From Cloacimonetes bacterium UBA5284 (GTDB taxonomy: Bacteria; Cloacimonadota; Cloacimonadia; Cloacimonadales; Cloacimonadaceae), in NCBI GenBank assembly GCA_002410505.1, contig DHSO01000004.1, forward strand, positions 1-23,633: a stretch of 23,633 bases of DNA. The letters are read 5' to 3'. This document shows positions 1 through 6,647 of this stretch, piece by piece. The notes beneath the pieces were generated by a model. That model made no database searches and was not told the origin of the DNA. It was given only the letters and a program-made list of their open reading frames with translations. The position numbers and the translations under genes are program-made. How positions within the stretch are numbered: position 1 is the stretch's first letter; every line of letters begins with the position of its first letter.

Positions 1-2
1 GG

Positions 3-314
3 GTGTATTGTTCAACGGTCTTTCTTAAGAAAGTAAACTTGGAATCCATGTGCAGCCCCGATAACCTCTATAGCGTTCCAGGTGAGGGCGGAGAATTGCT
101 TTCCGGAGGAGAGAAACAGCGCATTGCCATCGCGCGCTTATTCCTGTGCGCTCCAGAATTGATTCTCCTGGATGAGCCTATCTCCAATCTGGATAAAGCT
201 AATGCAAAGAACATTATGGACCTTATCTTTGAGCTCTTTGAAGACAAAACGATCATTATCACATCACATCAGATGCTGGCAATCTCTTATGCAGACAGAA
301 TCATAGAACTGTAG
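3..314 (+). CDS. ABC transporter ATP-binding protein, 3' fragment
   Basis: This is the C-terminal part of an ABC transporter nucleotide-binding domain; the gene begins upstream of the window, so the GTG at position 3 is not taken as the start. The fragment shows the ABC signature LSGGEKQR, a Walker B segment LILLDEP followed by a D-loop SNLD, and the switch histidine in TSHQ. Walker A and the Q-loop must lie upstream. The spacing and the phrase GEGGELLSGGEKQR resemble ATPase domains of exporter-type or CydCD-like half-transporters, but the substrate cannot be told. The protein ends at ADRIIEL, roughly 15-20 residues earlier than exporters that finish with a GxIxExGxHxEL tail. A terminator-like hairpin follows at 367-393. 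Confidence 0.85.
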   Translation: MYCSTVFLKKVNLESMCSPDNLYSVPGEGGELLSGGEKQRIAIARLFLCAPELILLDEPISNLDKANAKNIMDLIFELFEDKTIIITSHQMLAISYADRIIEL

Positions 315-340
315 CAGGATAGTGAAAAGTACGCTGCGCG

Positions 341-496
341 CTATTGAGAATTAATGATTAAGTGGTCACTCAGCTGCGCTAAGTGTTTGTTTTGATAGTG
401 AAGGGTGAAAGGTTGAGGTGTTTTAGTGTTACGGCACGGCAGCACAATCCCTTCATCAGTCTTGTCGTCAATCAGTAAAGTCAGGTTTCCATCCCC
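341..496 (-). other. Open frame in phase with the shikimate kinase, beyond its stop codons
   Basis: Downstream of the shikimate kinase stop, the same reading frame runs TGA (503-505), one Glu codon, TAG (497-499), and then stays open for about 51 codons to a TAG at 341-343. The translation includes GNLTLLIDDKTDEG, which loosely resembles the segment after the RxPLY motif of normal shikimate kinases (in E. coli AroK, ADVTIRTDD). There is no plausible start codon or ribosome site, so this is not proposed as a gene. It may be the decayed C-terminus of the kinase, or chance. It overlaps the plus-strand terminator hairpin at 367-393. Confidence 0.3.
367..393 (+). terminator. Rho-independent terminator after the ABC ATPase gene
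   Basis: CACT and AGTG (367-370, 382-385) pair around one mismatch, AGC and GCT (372-374, 378-380) pair inside, and the loop is TGC. The hairpin is followed on the plus strand by TTTGTTTT. It lies 53 nt after the ABC ATPase stop codon, as expected for the end of that transcript. The stem is short and has one mismatch. Confidence 0.55.
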
Positions 497-502
497 CTAC
501 TC

Positions 503-958
503 TCATTTCTGAAGACAATCCCGATACAAGGGCAGCCGGCGCCGGTATTCAGCCCACAAATCCTCATCAGTCTTATCTTTACAGAAATCTGAGGGTGAAC
601 GGTGGATAGACGCAATAAGAGAATTCCAGATAGGGGCAAGCCACAAAACCGGCCGGGTCCTCAGGAAATCCCGGTTGGCTACTGATTCTACCACACCCCC
701 ACCACAGGCGATCAAACCACTATATCCGCAAATAGAAGGGGACCCAGTATCAAGCATAGGGGTCCCCGTCAAGATCTCGCTTTCCTTCTCTCGAAAAGAA
801 GTCCAGCCATATTCTTTTATATATTTGGCAATGCTCAGGCCGGTTTCTTCAGTGAAGAGCTGATCGGTATCCCAAGCGGGAATATGCCAGGACACGGACA
901 ATTGCCGTACCAGAGTGCTTTTTCCCGCTCCGCTGAAACCGATTATATATAGCAGCAT
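503..958 (-). CDS. aroK: Shikimate kinase, apparently C-terminally shortened
   Basis: Shikimate kinase phosphorylates shikimate with ATP in the cytoplasm, the step before EPSP synthase. Family marks are in order: Walker A GFSGAGKST near the N-terminus, the acidic DTD pair (residues about 30-32), GLSI and SFREKE carrying the shikimate-binding arginine, IACGGGVV, and RRRLPLY near the end, the usual RxPLY motif. The protein is 151 residues; family members are usually about 170, and they continue about 30 residues beyond RxPLY, whereas this one has only five more. The ATG directly abuts the ftcD stop (TAG|ATG), so translation is probably coupled. The N-terminal two thirds are convincing. Whether the shortened protein is active is open, and it could be a recent pseudogene. 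Confidence 0.78.
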   Translation of the reverse strand: MLLYIIGFSGAGKSTLVRQLSVSWHIPAWDTDQLFTEETGLSIAKYIKEYGWTSFREKESEILTGTPMLDTGSPSICGYSGLIACGGGVVESVANRDFLRTRPVLWLAPIWNSLIASIHRSPSDFCKDKTDEDLWAEYRRRLPLYRDCLQK

Positions 959-2623
959 CTACAATCTGGCACTTACGTCCTTTTCCACTTTTGCGCTGAT
1001 TGTGTTGCATTTTGCCAGAAGATCTTCCGCTTCTGCCAGAGTGTTTTTTCTGAAGCTTTCGTCCGTGATGCCCGCGATGTTTATGCGAATATTGAAGTAT
1101 GCAGCCTTGGCAGCGGCAAGCCCGGTTAAGGCAGCCACACCCGCATCCGAAAGCGCGTTCACATTGCCGATGGCGCACACTTTGTCCGCCAATTCGATAG
1201 ATTCCAAAGCAATCCTAAGGGTTTGCAGAGGAGCGATAATCGCGCCTTGAGTGCATTTCTCAATCTGCTCATCGCGATAGGCAATCTCTTCATCCGTCTT
1301 TTTGGGCAGGCGCATGGCGTCCATCATGGCGTAGAAGGCATCCGTATCCAGATCGATGCAGTGCATGGCACGTTCCTTGATGCTTTGTCCCAGAGGGGCA
1401 TATTCTAGGGCATGGTCTTGCACTTTCTCGTAACCCTTTTTATCGATCGTGAGGTTTGCCACCATAGCCGAGAGCCCGCCACTCATGGAGGCACACAGAG
1501 CCGCAACCGATCCGCCGCCGGGAGCGGGAGCATCGGTGGAAAGCAGATCGCAAAATTCTTCCACAGTCATGGCGCTGAGACGTTCGCTTTTTTGAATGGC
1601 ATATTCGATCACTTTTTTATCCAGATCAAAGGGTGCCAATTCTGCCAGACCCATGGATTGGATGGCTGTTTCCATGATCATCTTCTCTGGAATCCCGGTG
1701 GATTCGTTCATCTTCATCAGGTAATATTTCCCGCTTTCCAAGAGAGCTGCTTTGGGAATAAGACCCACCAATTCGCTACCGGTTACTTGGATGCCCATCT
1801 CTAGGGCAAGTTCCCGCACTTTGTCCAATACTTTGTGTGGGGGTGTCACTTTGTAATTTGTGAGATTGATGCTGATCTGAGCGCGGTTGTAGCCGTCGAT
1901 ATACCAGCCCACAGCTTTGCAGTGAGAGAAAAGTCCCGGTTCCATGATCTTATTGCCGTTATCGTCTTTCAGCATTTTGCCGTCCTTACCGCGGGCAGCC
2001 CTACCGCTTTCACGGATGGTGAGGGCGATGTCGTGGGCTTTCTTTTTGTCTCTGGTATTCAGATTGATGTTGTAGGCGATCAAAAATTCGCGAGCGGAGA
2101 TGGCTGTGGCACCGCTTTTCGCGTTGAAAGCATGAGGGCCAAAATCCGGTTTCCAGGCTGGATCGTTGGCTTTCTGCGGCAAGGCTTCATATTCACCAGA
2201 GCGCACATTGGCCAGGTTCTTCCATTCAGGTTTTGTGGCCGCGTTTTCGTAGAGATAAACGGGGATGTCCAATTCATCGCCGACGCGTTTGCCCAGCTTG
2301 CGGGCATATTCCACGCATTCTTCCATCGTCATATCCGAGATCGGAATAAAGGGGCAGACATCGGTGGCGCCCATGCGGGGATGTTCGCCGTGATGTTTGC
2401 TCATGTCGATCAATTCTGCTGCTTTCTTGATAGCCTGAAAGGCCGCTTCCACCACAGCTTCGGGTTCACCTGCCATCGTAAAAACGGTGCGGTTGGTATC
2501 AGCTCCGGGATCGACGTCCAACAGAGCGACGTTTTTCACGGATTTAATTGCCGCGGCTATGGCATCCAAAATGCTTTGGTCTCTGCCTTCACTAAAATTT
2601 GGAACGCATTCCATCAATTTCAT
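959..2623 (-). CDS. ftcD: Bifunctional glutamate formimidoyltransferase / formimido-THF cyclodeaminase
   Basis: The protein moves the formimino group of formiminoglutamate, a histidine-degradation product, to tetrahydrofolate, then releases ammonia to give 5,10-methenyl-THF. The transferase part covers residues 1 to about 330: it begins MKLMECVPNFSEG and has HHGEHPRMGATDVCPF, with the likely catalytic His81 (His82 in mammalian FTCD). The cyclodeaminase part, about 345-554, begins ERLSAMTVEEF and has the APGGGS loop at 367-372. At 554 residues it matches the full-length two-domain animal-type enzyme (about 540); many bacteria encode the two parts separately. A GAGGT ribosome site lies before the ATG, inside the end of the upstream gene, and the intergenic gap is 4 nt. 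No hutH, hutU or hutI is in the window. Confidence 0.96.
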   Translation of the reverse strand: MKLMECVPNFSEGRDQSILDAIAAAIKSVKNVALLDVDPGADTNRTVFTMAGEPEAVVEAAFQAIKKAAELIDMSKHHGEHPRMGATDVCPFIPISDMTMEECVEYARKLGKRVGDELDIPVYLYENAATKPEWKNLANVRSGEYEALPQKANDPAWKPDFGPHAFNAKSGATAISAREFLIAYNINLNTRDKKKAHDIALTIRESGRAARGKDGKMLKDDNGNKIMEPGLFSHCKAVGWYIDGYNRAQISINLTNYKVTPPHKVLDKVRELALEMGIQVTGSELVGLIPKAALLESGKYYLMKMNESTGIPEKMIMETAIQSMGLAELAPFDLDKKVIEYAIQKSERLSAMTVEEFCDLLSTDAPAPGGGSVAALCASMSGGLSAMVANLTIDKKGYEKVQDHALEYAPLGQSIKERAMHCIDLDTDAFYAMMDAMRLPKKTDEEIAYRDEQIEKCTQGAIIAPLQTLRIALESIELADKVCAIGNVNALSDAGVAALTGLAAAKAAYFNIRINIAGITDESFRKNTLAEAEDLLAKCNTISAKVEKDVSARL

Positions 2624-2627
2624 GGGA

Positions 2628-3875
2628 TTACCTCGTTTGTTTATGAATTTTTACTTTTACTATTTTCTTGTCTGTGGCTTGCAGAACTTGAATGCGATAG
2701 GGTTCCACGGTGATAAACTGTCCTTGATTGGGAATCTTTTCCAGATGATCGAGAATGAGGCCGGCAATCGTTTCATAATCTCCTTCCGGAAGCTCCACGC
2801 CAAAGTCATCGGCAAGACGATCGATTTCCACATCCGCCATGGCGATCCAGGTGTTTGCGCTGATTTGTTCCACATCGGATTCATCATCGTCGTCATATTC
2901 GTCTTCTATCTCACCCACGATTTCTTCCAAAATATCTTCGATGGTAACGATGCCGGCAGTTCCGCCATAGGCATCAACGATGATCGCCATGGATTTTCGC
3001 TGGGATTGCATCTCCTTTAAGAGCACATCCACGTCCATGTTTTCCGGGGCAAAGTAGGGCTCGTGAACAATTTCTCCAGCAGTCATGTCATCCCTGATAT
3101 CCTTTTTGAGGATATCGTAGATGATTAGTACACCGATGATGTCGTCGATGCTGTTGCGATATACCGGATAGCGAGTAAAGCCTTCTTCTTTGGCCAGTTC
3201 GATCACATCAGGAATGCTGGCGCATTCGGCTATGGCGACGATATCTGTACGGGGTACCATCACGTTTCGAGCGTCCAATTCCTTCAGATCCAGTGCGTCT
3301 TCGATCATCTCCAGCTGAGGCTGCATAGCACCATCTTCACTGCTTTCGGCCAAAAGAAAGCTGATGTCGTCTTTGGTAAGATAATCATATTGATTGTTTT
3401 CGGTTAGTTTCAGTAATTTGCGCAAGGTCAGGTTGATGTAGCTCACGATTGCCACAAAGGGACGAAACATATAGAAAAAGAAGAGTAGTAAGGGATAAAA
3501 CCGCGGTACGATAGTATCGGCATGATCCCTGAAAACAGCTTTGGGGACGATCTCCCCAAAGATCAAAACTATGGTGCCAACCACCAGCGAGGAATAGCGG
3601 GCGTCCAGGGATAAACCCTCCATCTGAGCCACAAACAGAGTGGAAAGCGAAGCCAATATGGCATTGGCGATGTTGTTGCCGATGAGAGTGGTGCCCAAAA
3701 TCTTATCCGGCTGACGGATAAAACGCAGGAGGGACGCGTCTCTGCGATTGCGGCGGGAGCTGTGCTCCAGAGAAATTTGGTCAATCGAGATAAGACCGCT
3801 CTCCATACCGGAGAAGAACAGAGATAGCGCCAAAAAGAACAGTAACACAAGAAAGATCAACAAGATCTGGAACAT
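2628..3875 (-). CDS. HlyC/CorC-family membrane protein with CBS pair
   Basis: This is an inner-membrane protein of the DUF21-CBS-CorC_HlyC family (CNNM/CorC/YfjD type), linked in characterised members to Mg2+ or Na+ handling. The N-terminal DUF21 domain (about residues 1-155) is hydrophobic and includes FSGMESGLISID, GNNIANAILAS (67-75) and GEIVPKAVF (107-115). A CBS pair spans about 200-325, with NVMVPRTDIVAI (204-215), FTRYPVY (233-239) and VDAYGGTAGIVTIEDILEEI (300-319). After an acidic linker the CorC_HlyC domain covers about 340-415. An AAGGT site precedes the ATG and the gap to prfA is 3 nt. Older annotations call such proteins hemolysins; nothing here supports a toxin role. Confidence 0.93.
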   Translation of the reverse strand: MFQILLIFLVLLFFLALSLFFSGMESGLISIDQISLEHSSRRNRRDASLLRFIRQPDKILGTTLIGNNIANAILASLSTLFVAQMEGLSLDARYSSLVVGTIVLIFGEIVPKAVFRDHADTIVPRFYPLLLFFFYMFRPFVAIVSYINLTLRKLLKLTENNQYDYLTKDDISFLLAESSEDGAMQPQLEMIEDALDLKELDARNVMVPRTDIVAIAECASIPDVIELAKEEGFTRYPVYRNSIDDIIGVLIIYDILKKDIRDDMTAGEIVHEPYFAPENMDVDVLLKEMQSQRKSMAIIVDAYGGTAGIVTIEDILEEIVGEIEDEYDDDDESDVEQISANTWIAMADVEIDRLADDFGVELPEGDYETIAGLILDHLEKIPNQGQFITVEPYRIQVLQATDKKIVKVKIHKQTR

Positions 3876-3878
3876 AAT

Positions 3879-4946
3879 TTATTCGTTTACCTTCTCATTC
3901 CTCCATGCCACGCGCAGTGACTGGATGAATTCATCGATATTTCCCGTCAAAAAACCGTCAAGATTGTAACTTGTCAAGTTTATTCTATGATCCGTTACTC
4001 TGGATTGAGGAAAATTGTAGGTTCTGATCTTGGCTGAGCGATCACCGGTAGATACCTGCGCCCTGCGTGAGGAGGCAATTTCTTGCTCCTGACGGCTGAT
4101 CTCCAGATCCAGCAGTTTGCTGCGCAATACTTTGAGCGCCTTGGCTTTATTCTTGATCTGAGATTTTTCGTCTTGGCAGGTGACCACCAGTCCGGTGGGA
4201 ATATGAGTGATGCGTACGGCGGAATCTGTAGTATTCACGCTTTGTCCGCCGTTACCGCTGCTGCGATATACATCGATGCGCAGATCGTTGTCGTTCACTT
4301 CGACATCGATATCCTCTGCTTCCGGCAATACCGCTACCGTGACCGCTGAAGTGTGGATTCGGCCACTGGATTCAGTTACTGGCACGCGCTGCACCCGATG
4401 AACTCCACTCTCGAACCGCATCAAACCATAGACATTTTCTCCGTTTAGCTGCATCACAACTTCCTTGTAACCGCCAAGACCGGTCTCGTTCGTGTCTATC
4501 ACTTGTTTTTTCCATCCTTTCATATCAGCATAGTAATTGTACATTCTATAGAGATCCGCCACAAAGAGCGCGGCTTCTTCCCCACCGGTTCCGGCGCGGA
4601 TCTCAATGATGGCGTTCTTTTCATCGTTGGGATCACCGGGGATCAAGAGGTCACGCAGGCGCAATTCAATATCTTCCAGACTCTTTTCCAAATCGGCGAT
4701 CTCGGTCTTTGCCATGGCCTGCATATCAGGATCGCTTTCGCTCTCCAGCAGGCCTTTGGCATCCGCCATTTCCTGTATGCTGCGATTGTATTCGGCATAA
4801 CAATCTGTGATGGCTTCCAGCTCTTTGTAACGCCGCATCAATTCTTTATATCTACGGGGGTCAGAGATCAAGGCAGTATCTGATACTTTGCTTTGGAGTT
4901 CCAAAAACTCTACTTTCAGAGCCTCAAGTTTATCGATGGGAATCAT
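3879..4946 (-). CDS. prfA: Peptide chain release factor 1
   Basis: RF1 reads UAA and UAG stop codons in the ribosomal A site and triggers release of the finished peptide. The stop-codon recognition tripeptide is PVT at residues 189-191 in VQRVPVTESSGRIHTSA; PxT is RF1-type, whereas RF2 has SPF. The catalytic GGQ lies at 233-235 in SGNGGQSVNTTDSAVRITH. The length of 355 residues is normal for RF1. The start ATG has GGAG about 7 nt upstream and follows the DUF1385 stop by one base. The methyltransferase prmC, which modifies the GGQ glutamine and is often the next gene, is not adjacent: a CorC-type gene follows instead. Confidence 0.97.
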   Translation of the reverse strand: MIPIDKLEALKVEFLELQSKVSDTALISDPRRYKELMRRYKELEAITDCYAEYNRSIQEMADAKGLLESESDPDMQAMAKTEIADLEKSLEDIELRLRDLLIPGDPNDEKNAIIEIRAGTGGEEAALFVADLYRMYNYYADMKGWKKQVIDTNETGLGGYKEVVMQLNGENVYGLMRFESGVHRVQRVPVTESSGRIHTSAVTVAVLPEAEDIDVEVNDNDLRIDVYRSSGNGGQSVNTTDSAVRITHIPTGLVVTCQDEKSQIKNKAKALKVLRSKLLDLEISRQEQEIASSRRAQVSTGDRSAKIRTYNFPQSRVTDHRINLTSYNLDGFLTGNIDEFIQSLRVAWRNEKVNE

Positions 4947-4947
4947 G

Positions 4948-5916
4948 TCAATTCTCCAAAAGGACTACCTTGTGATCGCTATAGTCCATCTCCAGGGCTG
5001 CTTTCATCGCCACCAGAGCAGTCTCCACCATACTGTCGTCCGGAGGCTGCGTAGTGATGCGTTGCAGGGCCATACCGGGAACAGTCATATACTTCACCAG
5101 CGGATGCTTTAAATTGCGGCCCGAAAACTTTAGCACTTCATAGCTGAGACCGGATATCAGCGGGATCAACAAAAGGTGATACCCCAGACGCAGATACACC
5201 GGAATCGGGCTTCCCAGGATGAACTGTGAAACCAGGGTGTCGGCAATGGAAAAGCATAGTATCCCTACCAAAAGCACAAAGAACATAAAGCTGGTGCCGC
5301 AGCGGGGATGGATGGTAGTATAGCTTTGGATGTCCGCAATTTGCAAATTACTGTTATGCTCGTAGGCATTCACATTCTTATGTTCCGCTCCGTGATAACG
5401 AAACAGGCGTTTCACATCCTTCATCAACGATATCGCCCATACATAGATCACAAAAAATACAATGCGGATGCCGCCGGCAAAGAGATTGAAGAAAAAATCC
5501 TGTTTGGATAGCTTTAGCCAATCCGATAGCTTGTATGGCAACAGCCCGAAGAATAGAAAAGCCAGTCCAAAGGCTACAATAATGCTAAATATCTCTTCCC
5601 GCTTCTCTGCCGCTTTGCTTTTTTCTTTCAGTTTTTCGCCCTTTTCTGCTGCCTCCAGTTTCAAATCCAATTCAAAGCGTTCGGCAGAAAAAGTGAGCGT
5701 GCTGAAACCGATCTTCATCATTTCGATGAGGGACACAAAACCACGGATGATGGGCAGAGAGAAGAACTTGTTGTTCTGAGTGGCGCTGACAAATGGCTGC
5801 AACTTCAATTCGATATCTCCGGATCTACGGCGAATGGCTGTGGCCAGATGCTGAGGCCCACGCATCATTACGCCTTCGATGACTGCTTGCCCGCCTACAC
5901 TGATTTCTTTTTTCAT
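4948..5916 (-). CDS. DUF1385 family membrane protein (YqhQ-like)
   Basis: This family of integral membrane proteins has no established biochemical function known to me. Conserved family marks are visible: GGQAVIEGVMMRGP at residues 8-21, RYHGAEHK, HPRCGTSF, and near the C-terminus PGMALQRITTQPPDD. About four hydrophobic segments fit membrane helices, and a Lys/Glu-rich stretch precedes the first. The conserved His and Cys residues could bind a metal, but that is speculation. DUF1385 genes often sit beside rpmE and prfA, as here. AAGGA lies about 7 nt before the ATG, and a terminator-like hairpin lies between rpmE and this gene. Confidence 0.92.
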   Translation of the reverse strand: MKKEISVGGQAVIEGVMMRGPQHLATAIRRRSGDIELKLQPFVSATQNNKFFSLPIIRGFVSLIEMMKIGFSTLTFSAERFELDLKLEAAEKGEKLKEKSKAAEKREEIFSIIVAFGLAFLFFGLLPYKLSDWLKLSKQDFFFNLFAGGIRIVFFVIYVWAISLMKDVKRLFRYHGAEHKNVNAYEHNSNLQIADIQSYTTIHPRCGTSFMFFVLLVGILCFSIADTLVSQFILGSPIPVYLRLGYHLLLIPLISGLSYEVLKFSGRNLKHPLVKYMTVPGMALQRITTQPPDDSMVETALVAMKAALEMDYSDHKVVLLEN

Positions 5917-5934
5917 CTAAATATCCTTATCATA

Positions 5935-5974
5935 AAGAAAAACGCCACTCTCCCCCAAAGGGCGGAAGACTGGC
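5935..5974 (-). terminator. Hairpin with T-tract between rpmE and DUF1385
   Basis: On the minus strand, GCCA (complement of 5971-5974) pairs with TGGC (complement of 5944-5947). Inside, after a G-G mismatch, TCTTCC pairs with GGGAGA including one G-T pair. The stem is followed by GTTTTTCTTT. It sits 20 nt after the rpmE stop codon. It would end part of the rpmE transcription and so set a higher dose of L31 than of the downstream genes; that role is inference. Confidence 0.6.
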
Positions 5975-5993
5975 GCACACAAATTTATAAGAT

Positions 5994-6203
5994 CTACTTT
6001 TCTGTGCTGATCTTGTATTTCTTGTTGAACTTCTCGACACGACCGGCAGTATCCATAATCTTTTGTTTGCCGGTGTAAAAGGGGTGGCACACGTTGCAGA
6101 TATCAACGTGCATGTCGCCTTTGGTGCTGGCGGTTTCGAAGGTGTTCCCGCAGGCACAGGTGACAGTTGCTTTCTGGTATTTAGGATGAATTCCCTGTTT
6201 CAT
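5994..6203 (-). CDS. rpmE: 50S ribosomal protein L31, zinc-binding type
   Basis: L31 is a small protein of the large ribosomal subunit that bridges to the small subunit head. The start MKQGIHPKY and the segment CNVCHPFYTGKQK are hallmarks. Four cysteines form the zinc site: Cys16 and Cys18 (CACG) and Cys36 and Cys39 (CNVC). This is therefore the zinc-containing form rather than the cysteine-free form made under zinc limitation. The length is 69 residues, which is typical. AAGGAG lies about 9 nt before the ATG. It is the first gene after a TTGACA promoter at 6244-6271 and is followed by its own hairpin. Confidence 0.97.
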   Translation of the reverse strand: MKQGIHPKYQKATVTCACGNTFETASTKGDMHVDICNVCHPFYTGKQKIMDTAGRVEKFNKKYKISTEK

Positions 6204-6464
6204 TTATCTTGCTCCTTGCATAAATTCATAGTGATTTGATACAATAATTTTGAGATGCGGGTTTGTGTCAAGTAAGAATTCGTTTGTGCTTTGTTCCGGC
6301 AGCTCTGCCGCTTGTTCCGGTGGTACAGACATCTTGCCAGGGGTTGATCTCATGGAGATACCCAGGATGTAGAGAAGACTCACAGTTGCAAAAAAGGTTT
6401 CGCCGGGATTGATATCGCTTTGAGAAGATGACCCTTCATAAGTCCATTGAAGACGGTCAAACAT
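6204..6464 (-). CDS. Possible small hypothetical protein upstream of rpmE
   Basis: An 86-residue frame ends with TAA directly before the rpmE ATG. It contains one hydrophobic stretch, ETFFATVSLLYILGISM, that could be a membrane helix, and a Pro/Glu-rich middle. I do not recognise a family. Doubts: the ribosome site before its ATG is poor (CTGAG), a good promoter for rpmE lies inside its 3' part (6244-6271), and another minus-strand frame is also open in this region. It may be a chance ORF in the divergent intergenic region. Confidence 0.22.
   Translation of the reverse strand: MFDRLQWTYEGSSSQSDINPGETFFATVSLLYILGISMRSTPGKMSVPPEQAAELPEQSTNEFLLDTNPHLKIIVSNHYEFMQGAR
6244..6271 (-). promoter_or_regulatory. 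Sigma-70-type promoter of the rpmE operon
   Basis: On the minus strand there is a perfect TTGACA (complement of 6266-6271), a 16-nt spacer, and AATTAT (complement of 6244-6249), four of six matches to TATAAT. The expected transcript start near 6237 would give a leader of about 35 nt before the rpmE ATG. Confidence 0.6.
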
Positions 6465-6647
6465 CTCAGAAAGACTTGGTATATACTAAAATGAAATCCG
6501 GGTAGGAAAGACAAGATTACGAATTTTCCAAACAAAGATATTGACAGATAAATGAGAATGACTATTATATACTTATCAAATGGAAACTGGCATTTCTTGG
6601 CGGAAATCGGGTAAACACATTTACATAAGGTCCTAACAGGTAATAAG
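6465..6647. other. Intergenic region upstream of the histidine kinase
   Basis: This AT-rich stretch lies between the divergent rpmE operon and the histidine kinase gene. Besides the plus-strand promoter at 6541-6568 I see no RNA gene or convincing repeat. The kinase ribosome site is modest: ACAGG about 7 nt before the ATG at 6648, with ATAAGG further upstream. Confidence 0.5.
6541..6568 (+). promoter_or_regulatory. Sigma-70-type promoter of the histidine kinase gene
   Basis: A perfect TTGACA at 6541-6546, a 16-nt spacer and TATTAT at 6563-6568 (five of six matches). Transcription would start near 6575 and give a leader of about 70 nt before the ATG at 6648. Confidence 0.6.

Noticed and set aside
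1835..2713. 292-codon plus-strand open frame opposite ftcD
   Set aside because: It is antisense to a clearly recognisable FtcD, is rich in Phe, His and Gly in a shadow-frame pattern, and has no ribosome site or family motif.
2628..3875. Hemolysin (toxin) annotation for the CBS-domain protein
   Set aside because: The family name is historical; the domains indicate a membrane transporter or ion-homeostasis protein.
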